DNA of 64,000 nt from Paraburkholderia diazotrophica (GTDB lineage: Bacteria; Pseudomonadota; Gammaproteobacteria; Burkholderiales; Burkholderiaceae): contig NZ_FNYE01000012.1 in assembly GCF_900108945.1 (NCBI RefSeq), positions 155,294 through 219,293 on the forward strand, in the 5' to 3' direction. The notes beneath the pieces are model-generated. The model saw only the letters and a program-made list of their open reading frames with translations, was not told where the DNA came from and searched no databases. Shown here in pieces: positions 34,860 through 43,427 of the stretch (within the stretch, counting starts at the first letter, position 1; every line of letters begins with the position of its first letter). The position numbers and the translations under genes are program-made.

Positions 34860-35647
34860 GCGCGCCGCTGCCTTTCGAAGCGGCGATTCCGCGTCGTCCG
34901 CTCGCCGTGATGGCGGCGCTGCCGCAGGAACTCGGCGATCTCGTCGCGGCGATGCGCGCTGAGGGCGGCATCGAAACCGTCACGCATGGCAAGCGCGACT
35001 ATCACGTCGGCACGGTGCACGGCGCGCCATGCGTCGTGACGCTTGCGCGTGTCGGCAAGGTCGCGGCGGCCGCCACCGCAAGCGCGCTGATTCATGCGTT
35101 CGATGTCGAAGCCGTCGTGTTCACGGGCGTCGCGGGCGGCGTCGGGCCGACGGTGCGGATCGGCGATATCGTCGTCGCCGAGTCGCTGATGCAGCACGAT
35201 ATGGATGCGTCGCCGCTGTTTCCGCGCTTCGAAGTGCCGCTACTGGGCATGTCGCGCTTCGACGCCGATGCGCCTTTGACGACCGCGTTGGCGGCCGCGT
35301 GCGAGCATTTCATCGACGAGGAGGGCGCCGCGCTGTCGCAGCGTTTCCTGACCGAGGCGCTGCCGACCGTGCATCGCGGCCTGATCATCAGCGGCGATCA
35401 GTTTGTCGCGAGCGCGACTTCCGTCGATCTGCTGCGCGCCGCATTGCCCGACGCGCTTGCCGTCGAGATGGAAGGCGCGGCCATCGCGCAGGTTTGCTAC
35501 GAATACGGTGTGCCGTGCGCGATCGTGCGAACCATTTCCGACACCGCGGACGCGCATGCGCCTGTGTCGTTCGTGTCGTTCCTCACCGAGATCGCGGGCA
35601 CGTATTCGAGCGGGATTCTCAGGCGGTTTCTCGCGGCGCGCGGTTAG
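34856..35647 (+). CDS. mtnN: 5'-methylthioadenosine/S-adenosylhomocysteine nucleosidase
   Basis: 263-residue MTA/SAH nucleosidase of the purine nucleoside phosphorylase fold, removing adenine from methylthioadenosine and S-adenosylhomocysteine. Seen are the AVMAALPQELGDL start, FTGVAGGVGPTVRIGDIVVAE, GDQFVAS, the substrate-binding VEMEGAAIAQVCYEYGVPCAIVRTISDTAD with catalytic Asp. An insertion around residues 110-165 makes it a little longer than the Escherichia coli enzyme. Starts inside the uvrD stop. Confidence 0.93.
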   Translation: MSAPLPFEAAIPRRPLAVMAALPQELGDLVAAMRAEGGIETVTHGKRDYHVGTVHGAPCVVTLARVGKVAAAATASALIHAFDVEAVVFTGVAGGVGPTVRIGDIVVAESLMQHDMDASPLFPRFEVPLLGMSRFDADAPLTTALAAACEHFIDEEGAALSQRFLTEALPTVHRGLIISGDQFVASATSVDLLRAALPDALAVEMEGAAIAQVCYEYGVPCAIVRTISDTADAHAPVSFVSFLTEIAGTYSSGILRRFLAARG

Positions 35648-35680
35648 CAAATAAGAAGCACGCCGCTTTCCTCGCGACGT

Positions 35681-37597
35681 TCAGCCGCCCCGCGCGCCAG
35701 TGCCGCCGGACGTAACGGCATCGCGGATCTGTTGCAACGCCGACGGATCTTCGATCGTCGGCAGATCGCCCGGGTCGCGGCCTTCGGCGAGCGCCGCAAT
35801 CGCGCGGCGCAGCAGCTTGCCCGAGCGTGTCTTCGGCAGCATCGATACGAGCACGATATGAGCCGGCCGCGCGATTGCGCCGAGCTGGCGATCGACGGTT
35901 GCGCACAACTCGGCTGAGAGCTTCGCGCGCGCATCGTCGGATTCATACGCGGGCGCATCGCGCACGACGACGAACGCAATCGCCGCCTGTCCCTTCACCT
36001 GATCCGTCACGCCGACGACAGCGACTTCCGCGACGGCCTTGTGGCTCGACAACGCCTCTTCGATTTCGCGCGTGCCGAGGCGATGGCCCGCGACGTTGAT
36101 CACATCGTCGGTGCGGCCGAGGATCGTCACGTAGCCGTTCTCGTCCTGGATGCCCCAGTCGAACGTCGAGTACACCTGCTGGTTCGGCACGCTTTCCCAG
36201 TACGTCTTCACGAAGCGCGCGTCGTCGCCCCACACCGTCGACATGCAGCCGGGCGGCAGCGGATAGCCGAGCGTGATCACGCCTTTTTCGCCCGTCGCGC
36301 AGGGCTCGCCCGTGTGCTCGTTACGCAGCGTCAGGTTATAGCCGTAGCAGGGCACGCCCGGCGAGCCGAGCTTTTGCGGCAGCGCCTCGACGCCGCGCTG
36401 GATCGCGAGGATCGGCCAGCCGGTTTCCGTCTGCCAGAAGTTGTCGACGACGGGCTTGCCGAGCGAATCGGCGATCCATGCCGCTGTCGGTTCGTCGAGC
36501 GGCTCGCCTGCCAGAAAGAGCGTGCGCAGGCTCGACAGATCGGCCTGCTTCAGGAATGCCGGGTCTTGCTTCTTCAGCACGCGGATTGCGGTCGGCGCGG
36601 TGAACATCAGGTTGATCTTGTACTGCTCGACGAGCCGCCACCAGATGCCGCCGTCGGGGCGGATCGGCGTGCCTTCGTACATGACGGTCGTGAGGCCCGC
36701 GATCAGCGGCGCGTAGACGATGTAGCTGTGGCCGACCACCCAGCCGACATCGGACGCCGTGAACATCGTGTCGCCCGCCTTGCCTTCGAAGATGTAGTCC
36801 ATCGATGCCGCAAGCGCGACCGCATAGCCGCCGACGTCGCGCTGCACGCCCTTCGGCTTGCCCGTCGTGCCCGACGTGTACAGCACATACGAAGGCTCCG
36901 TCGATTCGAGCCATTCGCATTGCACGTGCGCGTCGAAGAACTGCTCGCGCAGCGGCTCGTACGCGACGAGATAGGGCGCGTTCAGCCGCTCGGGCGTGAG
37001 CTGCCGGTCGATCAGCAGCACCTTTGCCATCTTGTGCGTCGCGCGCGCCAGCGCTTCGTCGACGAGCGGCGTGTAGTCGATCACCTTGCCTGCGCGCGCG
37101 CCGGCGTCGGCTGTCACGATCAGCACGGGCTTCGCGTCGTCGATGCGCGCGGCGAGATTCGGCGCCGCGAATCCGCCGAACACGACCGAGTGGATCGCGC
37201 CGAGCCGCGCGCACGCGAGCATCGCGAACACGGCTTCGGGAATCATGGGGAGATAGATCAGCACGCGATCGCTGCGCCCGACGCCGAGCGAGCGCATCAC
37301 GGCCGCCATCCGGTTCACTTCCGCGTGCAGTTCTGCATACGTGTAGCGCCGCTCGATGCCTGTTTCCGTCGACACGTAGATCAGCGCGTTCTGTTGCGCG
37401 CGCTGCGCGAGATGCCGGTCGACCGCGTTGTGACAGAGGTTCGTCCGACCGCCAACGAACCAGCGCGCAAACGGCGGATTCGAGCGGTCAAGCACGGTAT
37501 CGAACGGCGTTTCCCAATGGATGCGCCGCGCTTCGTCGCGCCAGAAGTCTTCGGGGGCCTCGATCGAGCGGCGGTGGAATTCGCGGTAGGTGGTCAT
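35681..37597 (-). CDS. prpE: Propionyl-CoA synthetase (acyl-CoA ligase, PrpE type)
   Basis: 638-residue adenylate-forming ligase. It activates propionate (or a similar short acid) to the CoA ester with ATP. N-terminal TTYREFHRRSIEAPEDFWRDEARRIHW is typical of PrpE, then VVFGGFAAPNLAARIDDA, the P-loop-like YTSGTTGKPKGV, WQTETGWPI and the C-terminal LPKTRSGKLLRR with the catalytic lysine that is the usual site of acetylation. Start at the ATG at 37597, with GAAGGA upstream; a longer frame to 37729 has no support. Acetate or butyrate are alternative substrates. Confidence 0.93.
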   Translation of the reverse strand: MTTYREFHRRSIEAPEDFWRDEARRIHWETPFDTVLDRSNPPFARWFVGGRTNLCHNAVDRHLAQRAQQNALIYVSTETGIERRYTYAELHAEVNRMAAVMRSLGVGRSDRVLIYLPMIPEAVFAMLACARLGAIHSVVFGGFAAPNLAARIDDAKPVLIVTADAGARAGKVIDYTPLVDEALARATHKMAKVLLIDRQLTPERLNAPYLVAYEPLREQFFDAHVQCEWLESTEPSYVLYTSGTTGKPKGVQRDVGGYAVALAASMDYIFEGKAGDTMFTASDVGWVVGHSYIVYAPLIAGLTTVMYEGTPIRPDGGIWWRLVEQYKINLMFTAPTAIRVLKKQDPAFLKQADLSSLRTLFLAGEPLDEPTAAWIADSLGKPVVDNFWQTETGWPILAIQRGVEALPQKLGSPGVPCYGYNLTLRNEHTGEPCATGEKGVITLGYPLPPGCMSTVWGDDARFVKTYWESVPNQQVYSTFDWGIQDENGYVTILGRTDDVINVAGHRLGTREIEEALSSHKAVAEVAVVGVTDQVKGQAAIAFVVVRDAPAYESDDARAKLSAELCATVDRQLGAIARPAHIVLVSMLPKTRSGKLLRRAIAALAEGRDPGDLPTIEDPSALQQIRDAVTSGGTGARGG

Positions 37598-37906
37598 CGG
37601 CGGCGATCCTTCGGGCTGCGTGGGTGAGCGGGCGAATGAACGACAACGGCGGCGTGGCGGCGCACGAACGGCGACGGGGTGAACCCGTTGGGGCCGTTGT
37701 GGCGAACCCCTTGGCCTGTGCATGCGCACGTCAGCACAGCATAGAGCAGGCGCGGGCTCGTGGACAACGGGGGTTCACCATGAGCGCTGCAGTGCACGAT
37801 TCGTCGAACGTGGCGCCGTCAGCCGCAAAAACAAAGGCGCCGCGATGAGCGGCGCCTTGTCGAGGGCTGGCTTCGAGCCGAACGGTTGCGGCGATTTAGC
37901 GCGTGC
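37598..37906. other. 309-base gap between prpE and the MFS pump gene
   Basis: No supported gene. Contains the terminator of the MFS gene (37834-37858) and must contain the minus-strand promoter of prpE; no good sigma-70 hexamers were recognised. Confidence 0.5.
37826..37858 (-). terminator. Intrinsic terminator after the Fsr-type MFS gene
   Basis: 10-bp stem AAGGCGCCGC (37834-37843), loop GATGA, GCGGCGCCTT (37849-37858). Read on the minus strand it is followed by TTTGTTTTT, placing it 49 bases after the stop of the MFS gene. Confidence 0.8.
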
Positions 37907-39172
37907 TCATGCCTTCACCCGCTTCCCCTCGATATCCGGCAGAAACACGGTCAGGATGCCCAGCAGCGGCAGGAACGAACAGACCTTGTACACGTACGGG
38001 ATGCTCGTCGAGTCGGCGAGCTGGCCGAGCACCGCCGCACCGATGCCGCCCAGGCCGAACGCGAAGCCAAAGAACAACCCTGCGACCATGCCGACTTTGC
38101 CCGGAATCAGCTCCTGCGCGTACACGAGAATCGCCGAGAACGCCGATGCGATCACGATGCCGATGATCACCGTCAGCACGCCCGTCCAGAACAGGTTCGC
38201 GTACGGCAGCAGCAGCGTGAACGGCGCGACGCCGAGAATCGATACCCAGATCACATACTTGCGGCCGATCCGGTCGCCGACGGGGCCGCCGATCAGCGTG
38301 CCCGCTGCGACGGCCGCAAGGAACACGAACAGATGCACCTGCGCGGCTTGCACGGGCAGGTGGAACTTGTCGATCAGATAGAACGTGAAGTAGCTGTTGA
38401 TGCTCGTGAGGTAGAAGTACTTCGAGAACACCAGCAGCACGAGGATGCCCATCGCGAACGCAACCTTGCCGCGCGAGAGCGTCGCGTGCGAAACGTGGCC
38501 CGCGCGCGCTTTCTTCGTCGTGGGATGCTGCTTGTACCAGCGGCTGACTTGCGTGAGCACGAGAATGCCGACGAGCGCCGCCGCCGAGAACCACGCGATG
38601 CTGCGCTGCCCGTGCGGAATCACGATCAACGCGGCGAGCAGCGGCCCGAGCGACGAGCCCGCATTGCCGCCCACCTGGAACAGCGACTGCGCGAGGCCAT
38701 GCTTGCCGCCCGACGCCATCCGCGCGACGCGCGATGACTCCGGATGGAACACCGATGATCCGCAGCCGACCAGCGCCGCGGCGACGAGCAGCACGCCGAA
38801 ATTCGGCGCAACCGACATCAACAGCAGGCCCGACAGCGTGAAGCCCATGCCGACGGGCAGCGACCAGGGCTTCGGATGCTTGTCCGTATAGATGCCGACG
38901 AGCGGCTGCAGCAGCGACGCCGTGATCTGGTACGTGAGCGTGATCAGGCCGATCTGCCCGAACGACAGCGAGAAGTTGTCCTTCAGCATCGGATAGATCG
39001 CAAGGATCAACGACTGGATCATGTCGTTCATCAGATGCGAGAAGCTGATCGCGCCGAGGATCGAATAGACGGTGCGCGCCTGCGGCTTGCCTGCCGCGGC
39101 GGAAGCTGGAGCGGGGGCGCCGGAAGCACCGGCGGCGCCCGCCAGGGCGCCTTTGTCGAGGCTGGATTCCAT
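37907..39172 (-). CDS. MFS transporter, fosmidomycin-resistance (Fsr) type
   Basis: 421-residue major facilitator with about 12 membrane segments. The region SHLMNDMIQSLILAIYPMLKDNFSLSFGQIGLITLTYQITASLLQPLVGIYTDK is characteristic of the Fsr drug-efflux branch, as is GCGSSVFHPESSRVARMASGG. An Ala/Gly/Pro-rich cytoplasmic tail of about 30 residues precedes TM1. The true substrate is unknown; Fsr members export fosmidomycin or related compounds. Transcribed alone, with a terminator after it. Confidence 0.9.
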   Translation of the reverse strand: MESSLDKGALAGAAGASGAPAPASAAAGKPQARTVYSILGAISFSHLMNDMIQSLILAIYPMLKDNFSLSFGQIGLITLTYQITASLLQPLVGIYTDKHPKPWSLPVGMGFTLSGLLLMSVAPNFGVLLVAAALVGCGSSVFHPESSRVARMASGGKHGLAQSLFQVGGNAGSSLGPLLAALIVIPHGQRSIAWFSAAALVGILVLTQVSRWYKQHPTTKKARAGHVSHATLSRGKVAFAMGILVLLVFSKYFYLTSINSYFTFYLIDKFHLPVQAAQVHLFVFLAAVAAGTLIGGPVGDRIGRKYVIWVSILGVAPFTLLLPYANLFWTGVLTVIIGIVIASAFSAILVYAQELIPGKVGMVAGLFFGFAFGLGGIGAAVLGQLADSTSIPYVYKVCSFLPLLGILTVFLPDIEGKRVKA

Positions 39173-39634
39173 GTGGTCGGTCTGGAGAGAGTGACTTGGG
39201 ATGCCAGCGCCGGCGGTCGGGCGGAACCGTCGGCGGCGGCCGATGTTTTTAGCGTTTGATGAAGTGTAGTGTGTCTCCCGCCAATTGTCCGGCCAAGCTT
39301 TGTCGCGAATCGGACACGCAATTCAGGTGGCGGCGCCTGCTTCCGGTGCGGGCGGCTCGCGTGAGGACTGTCGTGGAGCGCCTTTCGCGCCACTGATATT
39401 CGCGCCAGCCGATGAGACAGGTCAGCGCAAAGCGTCGGGAAGCGCGCCGGGCGAATTTTGGCCGTGTATAAATCCGGCGCGGCGCGCGGCCCACGAAGCG
39501 GCGCGTCGAGGACCGGGCGACGACAGGACGGCGGGCCTCAAGAACACCGCCCGCGATGCCGTCAACACGGAGAGATAAGAAGGCATGCCGGAACCGACCT
39601 TCCGGTTGTTGTTAGTCATGTGGGGACAGGAAAT

Positions 39635-41305
39635 ATGAAAGCAGTTTCGCTGGGTGGCCAACCGGGCGCGGGGTTCGTACCGGATGGCGAAGCGGCCGGT
39701 GGGCCGGCGCGTTCGGGGCAGCGGGCAGCGGGCGGCAAGCCGCGCGGATGGTCCGTGAAGACGACGTTGCGCTTCGCCTTCGCCGTGCTGCTCGTCGGCA
39801 CACTGGCAATCGGCGTGTTCTCGCTGACGCAGATCAGCCGGCTCAACGGCCAGATGCGCTCGATTTACGAGCAGGGCCACGTCGCGAGCCGGGCCGCCGA
39901 GGAAGCGCGCGGCTACCTGCTGCGCGCAAGCCGCGCCCAGAAGATGCTGCTGACGGCGACGACCGCGAAGGAACGCGACGAACTCGGCGCCGACATCGAC
40001 AAGGGTCTGGCGGGCCTGTCGGCCGAACTCAACACGCTCCAGCAGTACGCCGATTCCGCCGAGGTCGCCGCGCAGCAGAAGAAATTCGCCGACGCAATCG
40101 GCGTGTGGAGCGGACATCTGCGCGATTTCGTGACACTCGTGAAGGCGCAGCCGCTCGACCTGTCGCAGATGAACTGGCAGGTCGGCACGACCGACGTGTC
40201 GCTGCTCGTCGAGACGGGCAAGCTCGAAAAGCTCGTCGACGAACTCGTCGCGCAGCGCGGCAAGGCGGCGAAGGCGACCATCGACGCGTCGTCGTTCATC
40301 TATCAGTCCTCGTTCGTGATGATGGCCGTAATGACCGTCGCGCTGATCGTGCTCGCGTTCGTGATCAGTGAATGGGTCGTGCGGCGTCTGTCGCGCCAGC
40401 TGGGCGGCGAGCCTGTGTACGCGAAGGAGATCGCGAGCCGCATCGCGGCGGGCGATCTGTCGAACGACATCGTGCTCGGCAAGCGCGATAAGTCGAGCAT
40501 GCTGTTCGCGCTGCGCGACATGCAGAACGGCCTTTCGTCGACGGTCGCGCATATCGCGGCGAGCGCGGAGGCGATTGCGTCCGCATCGGGCGAGATTTCG
40601 ATGGGCAACCTCGATCTGTCGCAGCGTACCGAGCAGCAGGCGATGGCGCTCGAGCGTACCGCGAGCAGCATGGAAGAGCTGACATCGACGGTGCGTCAGA
40701 ACGCGGACAACGCGAAGCAGGCGCGCACGCTGGCCGACAATGCATCGGCGATCGCGGAAAAGGGCGGCGAAGTGGTGAGCCGCGTCGTGTCGACGATGGG
40801 CGAGATCAACGACAGCGCGAAGAGCATCGGCGACATCATCGGCGTCATCGAGGGGATCGCGTTCCAGACGAACATCCTTGCGCTCAATGCCGCCGTCGAA
40901 GCGGCGCGCGCCGGCGAAGAAGGCCGGGGATTCTCTGTCGTGGCGGGCGAAGTGCGCAACCTCGCGCAACGCAGTGCCGCGGCGGCAAAGGAGATCAAGG
41001 GCTTGATCAGCACATCGGTCGAGCGCGCGAGCAACGGCTCGCAACTCGCGCAGGACGCGGGGCAGACGATGGACGAAGTCGTCAAGGCCGTGAAGCGTGT
41101 CACCGACATCATGGGGGAAATCTCGGCCGCTTCCGCCGAGCAGAGTTCGGGAATCGAAGAAATCAATCTCGCCGTTTCGCAGATGGATGCGGGAACTCAG
41201 CAGAATGCCGCGCTCGTCGAGCAGGCGACGGCGGCGGCTCGGGCGCTCGACGATCAGGCGCAGGCGTTGAAGGCGGCGGTGGCGAAGTTTTCATTGCGGG
41301 AGTGA
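39635..41305 (+). CDS. Methyl-accepting chemotaxis protein
   Basis: 556-residue transmembrane chemoreceptor. A 40-residue Gly/Ala-rich cytoplasmic leader precedes TM1 (about 44-64); the periplasmic part (about 65-221) is a four-helix-bundle type sensor; TM2 is about 222-245, then HAMP (about 246-300) and the signalling domain. The hairpin tip IEGIAFQTNILALNAAVEAARAGEEGRGFSVVAGEVRNLAQRSA lies near residues 405-447. No C-terminal NWETF-like CheR-binding pentapeptide. Start at the ATG at 39635 with AGGA upstream; an open frame extends to 39458 without a good start. No other che genes nearby. Confidence 0.94.
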   Translation: MKAVSLGGQPGAGFVPDGEAAGGPARSGQRAAGGKPRGWSVKTTLRFAFAVLLVGTLAIGVFSLTQISRLNGQMRSIYEQGHVASRAAEEARGYLLRASRAQKMLLTATTAKERDELGADIDKGLAGLSAELNTLQQYADSAEVAAQQKKFADAIGVWSGHLRDFVTLVKAQPLDLSQMNWQVGTTDVSLLVETGKLEKLVDELVAQRGKAAKATIDASSFIYQSSFVMMAVMTVALIVLAFVISEWVVRRLSRQLGGEPVYAKEIASRIAAGDLSNDIVLGKRDKSSMLFALRDMQNGLSSTVAHIAASAEAIASASGEISMGNLDLSQRTEQQAMALERTASSMEELTSTVRQNADNAKQARTLADNASAIAEKGGEVVSRVVSTMGEINDSAKSIGDIIGVIEGIAFQTNILALNAAVEAARAGEEGRGFSVVAGEVRNLAQRSAAAAKEIKGLISTSVERASNGSQLAQDAGQTMDEVVKAVKRVTDIMGEISAASAEQSSGIEEINLAVSQMDAGTQQNAALVEQATAAARALDDQAQALKAAVAKFSLRE

Positions 41306-41322
41306 CGCTGAAGGGAAGGCGC

Positions 41323-41357
41323 GTACGAAAAAATCATAGGGTGTGATTTTTTCGTAC
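41323..41357. repeat. 14-bp perfect inverted repeat, outer operator candidate
   Basis: GTACGAAAAAATCA (41323-41336), loop TAGGGTG, TGATTTTTTCGTAC (41344-41357). It lies 17 bases after the chemoreceptor stop. It is not followed by a T-run, so a simple terminator is less likely than a protein-binding site sharing the GTACGA half-site with the downstream repeats. Confidence 0.8.
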
Positions 41358-41431
41358 AGAGACATAAAAGCATACAAAGCGTTTTATATATCTTTATTTT
41401 TCAATAGGTTAAGTCCGGATCGTACGATTTA

Positions 41432-41459
41432 TTGACTCTGTACGATTTTTTCGTACACT
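41432..41459 (+). promoter_or_regulatory. Predicted promoter of the AbiE-like pair with embedded operator
   Basis: TTGACT (41432-41437, five of six bases of the -35 consensus), 16-base spacer, TACACT (41454-41459, four of six of the -10). The inverted repeat TGTACGA-N5-TCGTACA (41439-41457) fills the spacer and enters the -10, so a protein bound there would block RNA polymerase. Confidence 0.6.
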
Positions 41460-41486
41460 ACTCAGAAATCGTACAAAAGGTGCCGG

Positions 41487-42554
41487 ATGATCTCGCGACC
41501 CGATGTTCTGTCGATAACCGGGCAGCAAATTCTGGCTGGAGCGTGTCGTGCGTTCCGGTCTTCGACGCGCATTTACAAGGCTAAACCCGTCGCCGCCACC
41601 AGAATCGGCCTGGGCGCCGACGGCGCCATCCAGTTCGATCTCGACGGCAAGAAGCTGGTGATGCCCGTTCATGTGGCATCCCGTGCCAACCGTGCCAACG
41701 TTCTTCTCGTCTCCGACCGCCTGCAATCCGTCAGCGTCGACGGCCGTCCGCTCATGCTGGTCGCGCCCTATGTCGACCCCGACCTGGCAATGGATCTGAT
41801 CGATCGCAACATCCCTTTTCTCGATGCGGTCGGCAACACGTTCATCCGCGAGCCCGAGGCCACGATCATGATCATGGGGCGCCCGCGCCTGCCGTGGGCG
41901 ACGGGCACACAGACTTCGCGATCCACGACCAGCAAAGGCTTGCAGGTCATGTTCGCGCTTGCCACGCAACCGGGTCTCGCGAGCGAGCCATACCGCAAGA
42001 TCGCGGAGGCTTCCGGCGCAGCCTTGAGCACGGTGAATCAGGTGGTCGACGATCTGCTGGCGCGTGGTCTGCTCGTCACGCGCCGAAACGGCGAGCGAAT
42101 CTTTCCGGACTGGCAAAAATATGTCGATGAATGGGTGAGCCTGTACCCCACGCGCCTGAGGCCGAAGCTGGCATTGTCGACGTACGCCGCCGCGTCGCCG
42201 GACTGGTGGCGTGCGTTCGACTTCTTCAAGTTCGACGCCCGCCTTGGCGGCGAAGCGGCGGCGGATCTCGTCACGCAGGAGCTCAAGGCGGTTCGTGTGA
42301 CGATCTACGCGCGACAGAACCCGGGTGCAGACTTTCTGAAGGCGGCGCGGCTGCGCCCGAGTCCCGACGGCGAGGTCGAGGTTCTTGCTTCCTTCTGGCG
42401 CGAACCGGCCGATTATGAATGGGATACGCCGCCGCCACTTCCCGTCGTGCATCCATTGCTTGTGTACGCCGATCTGATCGCATCCGGAGACAGCCGAAAC
42501 CTGTCCGTCGCGAAACACCTGTACGAGCGCTACGTCGGAAATCTTCATGCTTAG
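41487..42554 (+). CDS. AbiEi-like antitoxin/autorepressor of a type IV toxin-antitoxin pair
   Basis: 355-residue protein resembling the COG4861 group annotated as AbiEi-family antitoxins. A winged-helix region is predicted at residues about 150-207 (GLQVMFALATQPGLASEPYR, then ALSTVNQVVDDLLARGLLV). The preceding IPFLDAVGNTFIRE segment and the C-terminal YADLIASGDSRNLSVAKHLYERYV fit that group as I remember it. In the established AbiE system the antitoxin binds inverted repeats in its own promoter and neutralises the AbiEii nucleotidyltransferase without direct complex. Here the operator-like repeats stand directly upstream and the toxin-like gene overlaps the end by eight bases. Unlike streptococcal AbiEi, the wHTH is central, not N-terminal. 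AAAAGG precedes the ATG. Confidence 0.75.
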   Translation: MISRPDVLSITGQQILAGACRAFRSSTRIYKAKPVAATRIGLGADGAIQFDLDGKKLVMPVHVASRANRANVLLVSDRLQSVSVDGRPLMLVAPYVDPDLAMDLIDRNIPFLDAVGNTFIREPEATIMIMGRPRLPWATGTQTSRSTTSKGLQVMFALATQPGLASEPYRKIAEASGAALSTVNQVVDDLLARGLLVTRRNGERIFPDWQKYVDEWVSLYPTRLRPKLALSTYAAASPDWWRAFDFFKFDARLGGEAAADLVTQELKAVRVTIYARQNPGADFLKAARLRPSPDGEVEVLASFWREPADYEWDTPPPLPVVHPLLVYADLIASGDSRNLSVAKHLYERYVGNLHA

Positions 42555-43416
42555 AGTCAGCGAAGAACGTCCCATGCACCCCGCGACTTCGGCGCTGCTC
42601 AGGCGAGTCTGCGATGCGACGAAGCGTCTGGGCACGCCGTTCGTCATCGCGGGAGCAACGGCGCGCGACATCGTTCTCTGGCATGTTCACGGCATTCGCG
42701 CGGAACGCGCTACGCGAGACGTCGATGTGGCTGTCTGTGCAGTGAGCTGGGCATCGTACGAGATGCTGATCGGCGAGCTCGTGAACGTGGAGGGCTTCCG
42801 TCAGGACCATCGCGCTCCGCAGCGGCTGCTGTTGGCGCACGCCGATACGGGCATGACGATCCCGCTTGACCTGGTGCCTTTCGGCGATATCGAAGTACCG
42901 AAGGGTTCGATCGCGTGGCCGCCCGAGAGGGAGTTCGTTCTCACGGTGCTCGGCTTCAGCGAGGCCGTCGCCACAGCGTCCCAGATCGAGATCGAAGCCG
43001 GTCTGGTGGTGCCCGTCGTCACGCTTCCCGCACTTACGCTGCTCAAACTGCTCGCCTGGGAAGACCGCAGACGACAGGAAAACAAGGACGCGTCCGACCT
43101 CTTGCTCATTCTGCGAAGTTATCTGTGGGCGGGTAACGAAGAGCGCGTGTGGACCGAGGCAGCCGACTTAATGGAGGCCTATGCGTTCAACGACTCGACG
43201 GCCTCATGCGCGCTGCTCGGACGTGACGCACGCAATCTTGCGTTGCCGTCGACGCGTGACAAGATTCGCTCGCTGCTCGGCGACGAACGCACTTTCCAGA
43301 CGCTTGTGAGAGATCTTCTGGCACGCGCGGCCGCCGTTCCATTCGAAGAGGGCTTTGCAGACAAGCTGGAGGCAGACGTCGAGGCATTCCGTGACGGCTT
43401 CATGGCCGAGCCCTGA
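42547..43416 (+). CDS. AbiEii-like nucleotidyltransferase, probable toxin
   Basis: 289-residue protein with a polymerase-beta type nucleotidyltransferase core like the COG4914/AbiEii group. Motifs seen: GATARD (residues 36-41), TRDVDVAV with Asp58 and Asp60 as the metal-binding pair, PLDLVPFG with Asp108 as third carboxylate, and LLKLLAWEDRRRQENKDASDLLLIL (Lys167, Asp181, Asp184), matching AbiEii motif III (K-x-A-x(n)-R..KD-x-x-DL). Known relatives transfer nucleotides to tRNA and stop growth on phage attack. It starts at 42547 inside the antitoxin gene; ATG at 42574 is an alternative. Convergent with the efflux operon. Confidence 0.77.
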   Translation: MLRVSEERPMHPATSALLRRVCDATKRLGTPFVIAGATARDIVLWHVHGIRAERATRDVDVAVCAVSWASYEMLIGELVNVEGFRQDHRAPQRLLLAHADTGMTIPLDLVPFGDIEVPKGSIAWPPEREFVLTVLGFSEAVATASQIEIEAGLVVPVVTLPALTLLKLLAWEDRRRQENKDASDLLLILRSYLWAGNEERVWTEAADLMEAYAFNDSTASCALLGRDARNLALPSTRDKIRSLLGDERTFQTLVRDLLARAAAVPFEEGFADKLEADVEAFRDGFMAEP

Positions 43417-43427
43417 AAGGGCATGGC

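Larger units (their letters stand above)
41306..41486. promoter_or_regulatory. AT-rich operator/promoter region of the AbiE-like pair
   Basis: 181 AT-rich bases in a GC-rich window. The hexamer GTACGA or its complement TCGTAC occurs seven times: within a 14-bp inverted repeat (41323-41336 with 41344-41357, loop of 7), in the palindrome ATCGTACGAT (41419-41428, both orientations overlapping), in the inverted repeat TGTACGA-N5-TCGTACA (41439-41457), and as a single TCGTAC at 41469-41474. This is the layout expected for a cooperative autorepressor such as AbiEi. Confidence 0.75.

Noticed and set aside
39458..39634. N-terminal extension of the chemoreceptor
   Set aside because: Starts with TTG, no ribosome site, and codes a non-membrane stretch before the GC-rich leader; ATG at 39635 has AGGA.
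41323..41357. Terminator of the chemoreceptor gene
   Set aside because: Stem is AT-rich and not followed by a T-run; its half-site is shared with the downstream promoter operators, so an operator role is preferred, though a weak terminator effect is possible.
41306..43427. Insertion-sequence ends or target duplication flanking the AbiE-like pair
   Set aside because: No convincing terminal inverted repeats or direct duplications could be found at 41306 or 43417; only a five-base similarity.
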